Shown: positions 55,105 through 63,039 of the stretch, piece after piece
How positions within the stretch are numbered: the first letter of the stretch is position 1
Layout: every line of letters begins with the position of its first letter
Origin: Streptoalloteichus tenebrarius
GTDB taxonomy: Bacteria > Actinomycetota > Actinomycetes > Mycobacteriales > Pseudonocardiaceae
Assembly: GCF_024171885.1 (NCBI RefSeq)
Contig: NZ_JAMTCP010000029.1
Location: 1 to 64,000, forward strand
Length of the DNA: 64,000 bases
Direction: 5' to 3'
Made by a program: the position numbers and the translations under genes
Notes under the pieces: model-generated
The model's database searches: none
Told to the model about the DNA's origin: nothing
Seen by the model: only the letters and a program-made list of their open reading frames with translations

Positions 55105-55457
55105 TTCCGCGATGGTTGACCGCGCCGGGCGCGGGCCGTCACCCCGAGCTTCCCTACACACCGGCCCGGGCCCGCGCGGTCAACGCCCCAACCGTCCGCC
55201 GCCCCCGCGGAAACCATTCCGCGCCGACGGCGCACAACGCGCGAAGAAACAGGGAGAGAAACGCGCGTCGGGAATGTTCGTTCCCCGACTTCGCCCGAGG
55301 TGGAACACGGTGACCTGGGGCTCGCTCGTTGTCCGCCGTTCCTGGCGTCGCTTTCGGTCCTGCCGGGAAACGTAACAGGCCGCGCGGCAGCCGTCAGTCC
55401 GCCGTATCAGCGATCCCGCGACTACCTGCGCATTTACGGAATGCTACGTGACAAGGC
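55105..55457. other. Intergenic between convergent genes
   Basis: About 350 bases with no gene recognised. The last ~100 bases are A/T-richer (ATTTACGGAATGCTACGTGAC) and contain ACGTGAC...CACGTAA repeats around 55440-55465. Confidence 0.5.
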
Positions 55458-56996
55458 TCACGTAACACTTCCGTGATTCGCGGCGATGCTGATATCCGCC
55501 TCGGCCCCCGACGGGCCGAACCAGCGGCGCAGGGCGACGTCGAGCCCCTCCCCGTCGTCCGGCTCCACCCAGGCCACGTGGCCGTCGGGGCGCAGCAGCA
55601 GCGCCCGCAGGCCGGCGAGCGCGTCGCCCCGCGCCGTCGCCTCGACCACGTCCACGCGGTCGGCCCAGCCGGCGGCCAGCGCGCGCGGCCCGCCGTCGAC
55701 CGACCCGGGGGCGGGAGATCCCGTGTCGGCGCGTCCTCCCCCGCCGGCGAGGTCCAGCAGGACGCCCCGAGCCCGGTGGAGCAGGCGGCTCGTGGTCGTC
55801 ATACCGTCCTTTGTGGACAGTTCAACGCGGGGGAGCCTGGCGCCCGGCAACGGGTGCGTGCCGCGACCGACCGGGTAGCGGACGTCCACCCCGGCGACCA
55901 TCCTGGCCAACCGCCGGTTCACCACGTCCAGTTCCAGCAGTTCGGCGAGCAGCTCCCTCACCGGGTCCAGCTCGGGGCCGCCGACCATCAGCTCCGTCTG
56001 CGCCCGCGTGTTCCACACGACGCGGGCGCCGACCGGGTGCCGTTCGGAGTGGTAGGTGTCGAGGAGCCCGTCGGGCGCCCCTCCCCGCACCTCGGCGGCC
56101 AGCTTCCACCCCAGGTTGACCGCGTCCTGCACGCCGAGGTTCAGCCCCTGCCCGCCGGCCGGGAAGTGGACGTGCGCGGCGTCGCCGGCCAGGAGGACCC
56201 GACCCCGCCGGTACTCGGTCACCTGGCGCGCGGCGTCGCCGAAGGTCGACACCCAGCGCGGCGTGGCCCCGGCGAGGTCCTCCCCCGCGACGTGCCGCAG
56301 CATGACGCGCAGGTCCTCGTAGGTCGGCGGTTCCTTCCCGCTGCCGTGCTCGTGCGCCCAGATCCTGGTCACGCCCTCGCCCAGCGGCACCACGGCGAAC
56401 GCGCCGCGCTCGTTGCGCTGGAACAGCCGGGGCCGCAGGTCGACGCCGGTGACGTCGGCCATGACGAAATGACGGTCGCCGCCGGTCCCCGGGAAGTCGA
56501 ACCCGGCCGCGTGGCGGACCGTGCTGTGCCCGCCGTCGCAGCCCACGAGGTAGCCGGCGCGCAGCCGGTACCGCCCCTCAGGACCCTCGACCTCGACCTT
56601 CACCCCGTCGGCGTCCTGAGCCAGCCCCACCACCCCATGCCCCCATCGGACGGGAACGCCCAACTCGGCCGCCCACGCCGCGAGGACCCGCTCGGTGCGG
56701 GCCTGCGGGTGCAGCGCCATCACCGGATGCGCTCCGTCCACCAGGCCGTAGTCCAGCGGCACCGGGAGGGCGGCGAAGTGCCCCAGCCGACGCCGGGGCA
56801 CGTCGCCGAGGCGGTCCAGCACGCCGCGCTGGTCCAGGACCTCCAGCGTGCGGGGCGTGATCCCGATGGCCCTGGACTCGGTCCTGGGGCGGGGGAGGCG
56901 CTCCAGCACCACGACCTCGGCCCCGCCCAGCCGGAGTTCGGCGGCGAGCATGAGGCCCACCGGACCCGCGCCCACCACCACGACCTGCGCGTCCAC
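55458..56996 (-). CDS. FAD-dependent monooxygenase (Rox-like), paralogue 1
   Basis: 512 residues from GTG 56996, with GGGAGGGG upstream. MDAQVVVVGAGPVGLMLAAE (FAD-binding), SRAIGITPRTLEVLDQRGVL, LVGCDGGHSTVRHAAGFDFP and GRVLLAGDAAHVHFPAGGQG (GD motif), with a C-terminal thioredoxin-like domain. The arrangement resembles rifampicin monooxygenase and anthracycline-type hydroxylases. It likely hydroxylates an aromatic antibiotic or xenobiotic. It lies downstream of a close paralogue, with which it shares long identical stretches (DTYHSERHPVGA region, EVEGPEGRYRLRA). A Gly/Pro insertion (GGGGRADTGSPAPGSVDGGP) near residue 430 is unique to it. Confidence 0.88.
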   Translation of the reverse strand: MDAQVVVVGAGPVGLMLAAELRLGGAEVVVLERLPRPRTESRAIGITPRTLEVLDQRGVLDRLGDVPRRRLGHFAALPVPLDYGLVDGAHPVMALHPQARTERVLAAWAAELGVPVRWGHGVVGLAQDADGVKVEVEGPEGRYRLRAGYLVGCDGGHSTVRHAAGFDFPGTGGDRHFVMADVTGVDLRPRLFQRNERGAFAVVPLGEGVTRIWAHEHGSGKEPPTYEDLRVMLRHVAGEDLAGATPRWVSTFGDAARQVTEYRRGRVLLAGDAAHVHFPAGGQGLNLGVQDAVNLGWKLAAEVRGGAPDGLLDTYHSERHPVGARVVWNTRAQTELMVGGPELDPVRELLAELLELDVVNRRLARMVAGVDVRYPVGRGTHPLPGARLPRVELSTKDGMTTTSRLLHRARGVLLDLAGGGGRADTGSPAPGSVDGGPRALAAGWADRVDVVEATARGDALAGLRALLLRPDGHVAWVEPDDGEGLDVALRRWFGPSGAEADISIAANHGSVT

Positions 56997-57077
56997 GTCC
57001 CCTCCCTACCCCGTCGACCCGCGCGGCACGGCGGCCGGTCGCGTGGCGCGCCGCGCGGGTCGCCCGGGAAGGGGAGG

Positions 57078-58532
57078 TCAGCGGGTGCGCGGCGGCCCGA
57101 ACCACCGGCCGAGGGCGACGTCGAGCCGCTCCCCCTCGGCGTCGGGGGCGGCCCACGCGACGTAGCCGTCGGGCCGGACCAGGACCGCGTCCACCCCGGG
57201 CAGCTCGGGCGCCGAGGCGCGGACGACGTCCACCCGGTCGGCCCACCCCTCGGCCACGGCCCCCAGCTCCGCGTCGTCGGAGAGGTCGAGCAGCACGCCC
57301 CGCGCGACGTGGAGCAGCCGGAAGGTGTCCGTTTCTCCGTCCGAAGTGGACAGAGCACGCCGGGGCATCCGCCGTCCCAGCAGGGGGTGGGACCCCGCGC
57401 CCACCTCGTAGCGGAGGTCGAGCGCGCTGATCATGTTGGTGAGGTGCCGGTTGACCTCGTCGAACCGGAAGATCTCCCGCAGCACGGCGCGCAGCGGCTC
57501 CAGGTCGAGGCCGCCGTTGAGCAGCGGGGCCTGCGCCCTGGTGTTGAACAGCACGTCGGCCCCGACGGGGTGGCGCTCGGCGTGGTAGGTGTCGAGCAGC
57601 TCCTCCCCCGCCCGGCCGGTCGCGACGAGCCCCAGCTTCCAGCCGAGGTTCATCGCGTCCTGGACCCCGAGGTTGAGCCCCTGGCCGCCGGCCGGCAGGT
57701 GGATGTGGGCGGCGTCGCCGGCGAGCAGCACGCGTCCCCTGCGGTACTCCGAGACCTGACGCGTGGCGTCGCCGAAGGAGGTGACCCAGCGGGGACGGCC
57801 GCCGCTGATGTCATCTCCGGTGATCCGCGCGACCCGCTCGACCACCTCCTGGAAGGCCGGCGGCTCGGTGCGGCGCCGAGGCGGCGCGCCGAACTCGACC
57901 GGCAGCACCCTGGTGACACCGTCGCCCAGCGGGATGACCGAGATCCCGCCCCGCTCCCGCACGTCGCTGAACCGGAACGGCAGGTCGATCCCCTCGACGT
58001 CGGCCATCAGGTACTCGGTGGTGGCCTCGGTGCCCGGGAAGTCGAAGCCGGCCAGGCGACGCACCGTGCTCCGACCGCCGTCGCAGCCCACGAGGTAGGC
58101 GGCGCGCAGCCGGTACCGCCCCTCGGGACCCTCGACCTCGACCTGCACCCCGTCGGCATCCTGGGCCAGCCCCACGACCTCGTGGCCCCGCCGGATGGGC
58201 ACGCCCAGCTCGGCCGCCCACGCGCCGAGCGCCCGCTCCGTCTTCGCCTGCGGGATCATCATCTGGCCGGCGACGTGGCTGTCGAGGACGCCGAAGTCGA
58301 GCGGGATGGCCCCGAAGTGGCCCCACTCGCCCCTCCGCCCCTCCAGGCGGTCGAGCAGGCCGCGCTGGTCGAGGACCTCCATGGTCCTGGCGTGCATCCC
58401 CAGCGCCCTGGACTGCCCGGTGGGCTCGGCCAGCCGCTCCAGCACCAGCACCTCGGCCCCGGCCAGCCGCAGCTCGGCGGCGAGCGTCAGCCCGACCGGA
58501 CCCGCACCCGCCACGATCACCCGCTTGGTCAC
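57078..58532 (-). CDS. FAD-dependent monooxygenase (Rox-like), paralogue 2
   Basis: 484 residues from GTG 58532 with a strong AAGGAGGGG. MTKRVIVAGAGPVGLTLAAE, SRALGMHARTMEVLDQRGLL, EVEGPEGRYRLRAAYLVGCD, GGRSTVRRLAGFDFPGTE, and VLLAGDAAHIHLPAGGQGLN. The overall length and the LGMHARTMEVLDQRGLLDR segment are close to rifampin monooxygenases (Rox). First of two tandem paralogues, directly behind the twin TetR operators. Probably inducible resistance or aromatic catabolism; substrate unknown. Confidence 0.9.
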   Translation of the reverse strand: MTKRVIVAGAGPVGLTLAAELRLAGAEVLVLERLAEPTGQSRALGMHARTMEVLDQRGLLDRLEGRRGEWGHFGAIPLDFGVLDSHVAGQMMIPQAKTERALGAWAAELGVPIRRGHEVVGLAQDADGVQVEVEGPEGRYRLRAAYLVGCDGGRSTVRRLAGFDFPGTEATTEYLMADVEGIDLPFRFSDVRERGGISVIPLGDGVTRVLPVEFGAPPRRRTEPPAFQEVVERVARITGDDISGGRPRWVTSFGDATRQVSEYRRGRVLLAGDAAHIHLPAGGQGLNLGVQDAMNLGWKLGLVATGRAGEELLDTYHAERHPVGADVLFNTRAQAPLLNGGLDLEPLRAVLREIFRFDEVNRHLTNMISALDLRYEVGAGSHPLLGRRMPRRALSTSDGETDTFRLLHVARGVLLDLSDDAELGAVAEGWADRVDVVRASAPELPGVDAVLVRPDGYVAWAAPDAEGERLDVALGRWFGPPRTR

Positions 58533-58543
58533 CGCACCCCTCC

Positions 58544-58571
58544 TTAACGTCGTTAAATTTAACGTCGTTAA
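58544..58571. promoter_or_regulatory. Twin TetR operators
   Basis: TTAACGTCGTTAA occurs twice, at 58544-58556 and 58559-58571, 15 bp centre to centre. Each copy is a perfect inverted repeat of TTAACG around one central base. A third half-site CGTTAAG is at 58587-58593. They fill the spacer between the monooxygenase ribosome binding site and the TetR gene. Confidence 0.85.
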
Positions 58572-58636
58572 GGTACCCCTGAACCCCGTTAAGCTGTCAA
58601 GGCCTCTTCTGACAGGGGGAGAACGGACGGACCGGG

Positions 58637-59284
58637 ATGCGACTACGACGCGAGACGGTGGTGCGCGCCGCGCTCAAGCTCGTCAACGAGGTGGGGCTCG
58701 AAGGCCTGACCCTGCGCCTCATCGCCGACGAGCTGGGCGTGCGACCACCGGCGCTCTACTGGCACGTCCGGAACAAGCAGGAACTGCTGGACGAGATGGC
58801 CTCGCTCCTGCTCGCCGACGCGTTCACCTGCATCCAGCCGCCCCGCCCCGGCCAGACCTGGCGGGACTGGCTGGGCGAGTTCGCCAGGGACCTGCGGCGG
58901 GTCCTGCTGTCCCACCGCGACGGGGCGCGGATGTGCGCGGGCACCTACCTCCGCGAGCGCAGCCTGTTCGACGCCACCGAACTGATGCTGCGCGTCCTCA
59001 TCGACGCCGGCTTCCCCCTCGACGAGGCCACGCGCGGCGTGGCCACGCTCTACGACTTCGTGCTCGGCTTCACCATCGAGGAGCAGGCCGTGACACCGGC
59101 TCCCGGCGAGCACAACGAGCGGTACGCCCCCGAGTACCTGCGTGCGCAGTTCGACCCCGAGCGACACCCGCTGCTGATCGCCGCCGTGGAGGACGCCTTC
59201 GGCGTCGAGCACACCGAAGCCCGCTTCGAGCACGGGCTGCGCATCGTCCTCAACGGGCTGTGTCGGGAGTTGGAGGGGCGGTAG
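58637..59284 (+). CDS. TetR-family repressor with TetR_C-type ligand domain
   Basis: 215 residues from ATG 58637. DNA-binding domain at residues 3-50 (LRRETVVRAALKLVNEVGLE, GLTLRLIADELGVRPPALYW, HVRNKQELLDEM), the pattern of TetR(class)-like regulators with PALYWHVRNK. The ligand domain has RDGARMCAGTYLRERSLFDA and FEHGLRIVLNGL, as in tetracycline-repressor-type proteins. Divergent from two monooxygenases with twin palindromes between, so it probably represses both directions. Confidence 0.93.
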   Translation: MRLRRETVVRAALKLVNEVGLEGLTLRLIADELGVRPPALYWHVRNKQELLDEMASLLLADAFTCIQPPRPGQTWRDWLGEFARDLRRVLLSHRDGARMCAGTYLRERSLFDATELMLRVLIDAGFPLDEATRGVATLYDFVLGFTIEEQAVTPAPGEHNERYAPEYLRAQFDPERHPLLIAAVEDAFGVEHTEARFEHGLRIVLNGLCRELEGR

Positions 59285-59390
59285 TCGCTTCGCCGGGCTG
59301 GAACGGCGGGATGCGCCGTCCGCCCGCCAGACGACGGCCAGCGGGGCGAACGGGTTCGGAGCGGGGACTCGGAGCGGGGACTCGGAACGC

Positions 59391-59480
59391 GGGCGCGGAA
59401 CGTGGTCCGGCCAGGGGTGCGCGCGGCGCGGAACGTGATCCGGCCAGGGGTGCGCGGCACGGAACGTGGTCCGGCCAGCG
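59391..59480. repeat. 31-33-bp tandem repeats
   Basis: Three copies of GGAACGTGGTCCGGCCAGGG plus GTGCGCG, starting at 59397, 59430 and 59461; the last abuts the stop of the DUF6114 gene. A GGGGACTCGGAGC doublet precedes them at 59362-59385. Non-coding. Confidence 0.8.
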
Positions 59481-60872
59481 CTACGACACGGCGATCCTGG
59501 CCCCGGGGATGTGCAGGTTCCCGCCAGAGAGCAACGCGTTCAGCGCCGTGACGTCGGTGAACGTCATGTCGAGCGGCAGCACCCCGAGGAGCTGCGTCGC
59601 GCCGGGGTTCTCGCCGCTGACGTCCATCGGCGTCGGGCCGATCACCGGCAGGTGCGCGGTGCCCACCAGGCGCTCGGTGTAGAGCGTGATGGGGCCGGGC
59701 CGGATCGTGGACACGCTGTTCGGCGCCCCGGTCACGGCCAGCCGCCTGCCGCCGCCCAGGTCCCCGGTCTGCACCAGGTCGGTGATCTCGATCCCGCTGG
59801 TCGTGAACTTCATGACCTTGGTGTTGGTCCCGTTGACCGGCACCTCCGTCACGCCCTCGTAGTGCAGCGAACGCAACACCAACTTGGTCGCCCGCAGCGT
59901 CCAGGCCCGCCCCCTCGGCTCCAGTGGGGGCTGCTGGGCCGGCGGCTGGCCACTGGTCGTCGGCCCGCTCGCCGGCGTCGTCCCGCTCGTCGGCGTCGTC
60001 CCGCTCGTCGGGGTCGTCGCGGCGCCACTGGATGCCGTCGCGCCTCCGGTCGCCGTGGGCGCGGCGGAAGGTGACCCCGGGACGGGGTTTCCGCCCGGTG
60101 TCGGCGTGCTGACCGGCGGGGTGGAGGGGGCAGGAGCGGGAGTCGGCGTGGCGCCGCGCGACTTGGTCGGCCACGGCAGGAAGGGAAGCGTCGCCGCGGT
60201 CGCCGGAGCGGCCTGAGTGCCCACGGTGAGCAGCACGGCGGTGGCGACGGTCAACGCGCCGACCACCAGGAGCGCGGGCGGCACGCCCTGCTCCCGCCGC
60301 GCGTGCCGGGGGTGGGGAGAGGGCCGTCGGGGCGCGGAGACCGTCTCCTCCGCCGCCTCCACCACGGTCGCCGCGATCACGCTCTCCCCCGCGGGCGCGT
60401 TTCCCGCCACCAGCGTGGCCGGTGTGATCTCCGCCGTGATCGGCTTCGGCTCCGTGTCGAGCTGGTGGCGGGGACGACGCGCCGCGCCCGGCGTGTCGGT
60501 CCACGCCATCGCGAGCGCGGAGCCCAGGACGCCGAGCAGGGTGCCCACGAGGAACCCGCCGAGGTTCGCCGTGACCAGCGCGACGAGCGAGAGCAGCATC
60601 GTGCCCACGCCCGCCACGAGCCGGTACTGCGGGCGCGCCCACAGGGAGCCGGCCGCCAGCAGCAACAACACCCCGATCAGCAGCGAGGAGACGCCCCCGA
60701 TGGTGCTGATCGAGATCATCATGTCGCCGAGCCGGAACGTGGCGTAGGGCGGGACCAGCACCACGACGCCGGCGAGGGCCACGAGCAGGCCGGCCCAGAA
60801 CGGCCGGCCGCGCCGCCACCGGCGGAAGGCGGCCCTGCCGGCCGCCCACCGCCCCCGGTCCCGCCCCGCCAT
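59481..60872 (-). CDS. DUF6114-type multi-domain membrane protein
   Basis: 463 residues from ATG 60872 (MAGRDRGRWA). Four hydrophobic helices at about 22-130 (FWAGLLVALAGVVVLVPPYA, MMISISTIGGVSSLLIGVLL, LVAGVGTMLLSLVALVTANL, GGFLVGTLLGVLGSALAMAW) match the DUF6114 domain that follows DUF6230 in actinomycetes. A cytoplasmic linker and a further span (VPPALLVVGALTVATAVLLT) lead to a Pro/Thr/Gly repeat region (TPTSGTTPTSGTTPASGPTT). An extracellular beta-rich domain of about 170 residues (RGRAWTLRATKLVLRSLHYE to the end) follows. Longer than the simple family. The ATG overlaps the upstream stop (TGATG). Function unknown. Confidence 0.75.
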   Translation of the reverse strand: MAGRDRGRWAAGRAAFRRWRRGRPFWAGLLVALAGVVVLVPPYATFRLGDMMISISTIGGVSSLLIGVLLLLAAGSLWARPQYRLVAGVGTMLLSLVALVTANLGGFLVGTLLGVLGSALAMAWTDTPGAARRPRHQLDTEPKPITAEITPATLVAGNAPAGESVIAATVVEAAEETVSAPRRPSPHPRHARREQGVPPALLVVGALTVATAVLLTVGTQAAPATAATLPFLPWPTKSRGATPTPAPAPSTPPVSTPTPGGNPVPGSPSAAPTATGGATASSGAATTPTSGTTPTSGTTPASGPTTSGQPPAQQPPLEPRGRAWTLRATKLVLRSLHYEGVTEVPVNGTNTKVMKFTTSGIEITDLVQTGDLGGGRRLAVTGAPNSVSTIRPGPITLYTERLVGTAHLPVIGPTPMDVSGENPGATQLLGVLPLDMTFTDVTALNALLSGGNLHIPGARIAVS

Positions 60873-61480
60873 CAGAAGCACTCGTTGCGGCCGGAGAACA
60901 CGTCCAGCTTCATCCCCTTGAAGCGCAGTGTGGAGGCCGTCGTGCTCCACGCCGTCTGCCGCAGCGCCCCGAGCTGCACGGTGTCGGCCTGGATGCCCAG
61001 CGTGCCGGCCGCCCCGGTCGCGCCCTGCGGGCCCTTGCCGAGCTGCGCGGCGTCCACGCCGATCTCGGCGTTGCCCAGGGTGAGGTCGGCGTCGAGTTGC
61101 TCCATGTTGATCACGAGATTCTCGGCGGACATCCCACCCTTGCCACCCGCAGTGATCTTGACCGTGATGTCGCCGACCCCCGGCAGGCCCGGCACGACCA
61201 TGGACTGGCAGAAGTTGTCGAGGGTCGCCGTGCGCATGCCGTTGACCGCGACCGGGTGCGCCTTGTCGCTGCTGCGGTCCACGCTGCCGTACTGGACGAA
61301 CCCGGTGCCCGTCAGCCCGTCGGCCGAGGCCTTGAAGCTGGTGCCGGCGACGGTGAACGAGGCGGCGAGCGCGCCGCTGGACATGCCGAACATCAGCACG
61401 CCCACGCCGACGCCGCCCGCGGCCACCACCATCGCGAACCGGCCCCAGCGCGTCCTGCCCCTGGCGCCCGACTCCACCAT
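60872..61480 (-). CDS. DUF6230-type secreted/membrane-anchored protein
   Basis: 202 residues from ATG 61480 with a perfect AAGGAGG. One N-terminal hydrophobic segment (about 15-40, FAMVVAAGGVGVGVLMFGMS then SGALAASF), which may be a signal peptide or an anchor. The remainder is beta-rich: SFTVAGTSFKASADGLTGTG, DNFCQSMVVPGLPGVGDITV, LDADLTLGNAEIGVDAAQLG. It ends GRNECF. Its outer-domain wording (MKLDVFSGRN; LRFKG) resembles the C-terminal domain of its partner DUF6114 protein, suggesting related surface domains. Function unknown. Confidence 0.78.
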   Translation of the reverse strand: MVESGARGRTRWGRFAMVVAAGGVGVGVLMFGMSSGALAASFTVAGTSFKASADGLTGTGFVQYGSVDRSSDKAHPVAVNGMRTATLDNFCQSMVVPGLPGVGDITVKITAGGKGGMSAENLVINMEQLDADLTLGNAEIGVDAAQLGKGPQGATGAAGTLGIQADTVQLGALRQTAWSTTASTLRFKGMKLDVFSGRNECF

Positions 61481-61669
61481 GCCGTCCTCCTTGCCTCCGC
61501 TGTTGGTCGATCCGCGGCGGCGTGGCCCGTCGCACGCCCCTTCAGGGGGACGGCGACCGCCGTTCGGGGTGACGAGCTTCACCCAATGAGGGCAGGGTCA
61601 CAACATTACGGCGAGGTTTCGTTCCGTTTTCACCCGTTCGGAGCAGCACCAAGGCGGCAAAGCGGACGA

Positions 61670-62059
61670 CTAGCTGGCGGCGGGCCAGTCGGCCCCCCTG
61701 GGCCGCGCCTCCGGCGGAGCCGCGTCGATCACCTCGTCGAGCAGCCGCCGCGACCGGACGAGCTCCTCGATCTGCCGGTCCATCCGCTCCCGCTCGGCGC
61801 GCAGCTCCGCCACGAGGCCGCCGCACGGGACGAGGCGTTCACCGACGTCGCACACGCACGGCAGCACCCGGGCGATGGTGGAAGTGGACAACCCCGCCGC
61901 CAGCAGCGTGCGAATCCGCCGCACCGCGGCGACGTCGGCGTCGCTGTACCGCCGGTACCCACTGGGCGTGCGCTCAGGGCGCAGCAGGCCCTGCTCCTCG
62001 TAGTACCGCAGCAGGCGTTCGCTCACACCGGTCCGTCGGGCGAGTTCACCGATCCGCAT
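61670..62059 (-). CDS. MerR-family regulator
   Basis: 129 residues from ATG 62059 (MRIGELARRTGVSERLLRYY), with GGGGGA upstream; an in-frame ATG at 62071 adds four residues. The winged HTH (EEQGLLRPERTPSGYRRYSD, ADVAAVRRIRTLLAAGLSTS) is followed by a coiled dimer helix (ELRAERERMDRQIEELVRSR). The segment ARVLPCVCDVGERLVPCGG carries three cysteines in the position where metal- or redox-sensing MerR proteins bind effectors. Similar PC-motif segments also occur in non-metal members. Target unknown; no divergent partner gene is recognised. Confidence 0.9.
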   Translation of the reverse strand: MRIGELARRTGVSERLLRYYEEQGLLRPERTPSGYRRYSDADVAAVRRIRTLLAAGLSTSTIARVLPCVCDVGERLVPCGGLVAELRAERERMDRQIEELVRSRRLLDEVIDAAPPEARPRGADWPAAS

Positions 62060-62751
62060 CGTGTCCCCCATCGCAACACGCCAACCTTCACATGGATGAC
62101 AGACTTCGGCGTCGTCCTGTGACCAAGCACATGGCCCCACAGCGATGACACCTCGGGAACGGTCGTGTGGGCGCGAGATCGGCCGTGGAGCACACACTGA
62201 CGCTCGGGACGCAACGCCTCGGTGGAGAACCTCGTCGGCGTCGCGGACGTCCTGCCCAGCAACGCGGAACGGCTGGCGGACGCGGCCAACCGACCGCCGC
62301 GCGACGTGATCAACGCGACCAGCCGAACCCGCTCTGACCAGGAACGACCTCCCGGCCACCCAGGACACCCACCCCCGAGACAGCCCCCACCCGCCCTGGG
62401 GGGCGAGCCCCGCTCCAGCCTACCGAGCGGCGATCACGAACCCCAGCCGTCACGGCCAGCCTGGGGATAACTCCGGCGCCTGTGGACAACTGCCCCACCA
62501 AACGGATGAACCTGGCATGCCAGGCGCCGACTTCTGGTAGAACCCGCCTCCACCGTGCGATCCCACTCGGACATGGCACGAACAGGATCTCGAAAGCACC
62601 ACACCGAGCGGGCCGCGCCCACCCGGCGGAACGGGATGCCGCCGCTCCCCCGCCCGGCCGGGCGCGACACCCCGGCGCGGGCGCTCCCCGCGCCGCCGCG
62701 GCGGGGGCCGGTCGAACACCGGTCCCCGCCCGTCCTCGCTGGTCAGTACCG
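62060..62751. other. 690-bp region without a recognised gene
   Basis: Contains a plus-strand stretch at 62222-62300 reading ENLVGVADVLPSNAERLADA that could be a gene relic, but no start signal or family is evident. Dispersed repeat copy B lies at 62372-62492, including TGTGGACAA, a DnaA-box-like 9-mer, at 62481-62489. The rest holds nothing identifiable. Confidence 0.5.
62372..62492. repeat. Dispersed intergenic repeat, copy B
   Basis: Ordered blocks shared with 39483-39600 (CAGCCCCC, GGGGGGCGAGCCC, GCTCCAGCCTA, CGATCACG, AACCCCAGCC, GGATAAC, CTGTGGA). Similarity is partial, with small indels. Confidence 0.55.
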
Positions 62752-62827
62752 TGGAGCCGGCGACGGGACTCGAACCCGTAACCGCCCGCTTACAAGGCGG
62801 GTGCTCTGCCAATTGAGCTACGCCGGC
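62752..62827 (-). tRNA. tRNA-Thr (anticodon TGT)
   Basis: Minus strand. Acceptor GCCGGCG / CGCCGGC, D arm GCTC...GAGC, anticodon arm CCCGC-CTTGTAA-GCGGG with anticodon TGT, T arm ACGGG-TTCGAGT-CCCGT, discriminator T and encoded CCA. All stems pair without mismatch. Decodes ACA/ACG threonine codons. Confidence 0.95.
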
Positions 62828-63039
62828 CGGACGCGCGCGGCGTCTCGCCGCGCACATCGTAAGCGTCGCGCACGCCCGCCGACGCCCCTCACACATCGGA
62901 ACCGATTCGACTACTTCGCGTACTGGGTTCGTCCGAATGAGCGACGTGGCGCAGGCCACTGCCCGGTGCTGCAACAGCGGAACCAGGCCGGCCGATGCCT
63001 CCCGGGACGCAAACCCGCTTCGACCTGGGAGGTGACCGC

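Noticed and set aside
62222-62470. Plus-strand 82-codon frame after the MerR gene
   Set aside because: The first ~25 codons look protein-like, but the rest is Pro-rich repeat DNA and there is no start signal; at best a relic.
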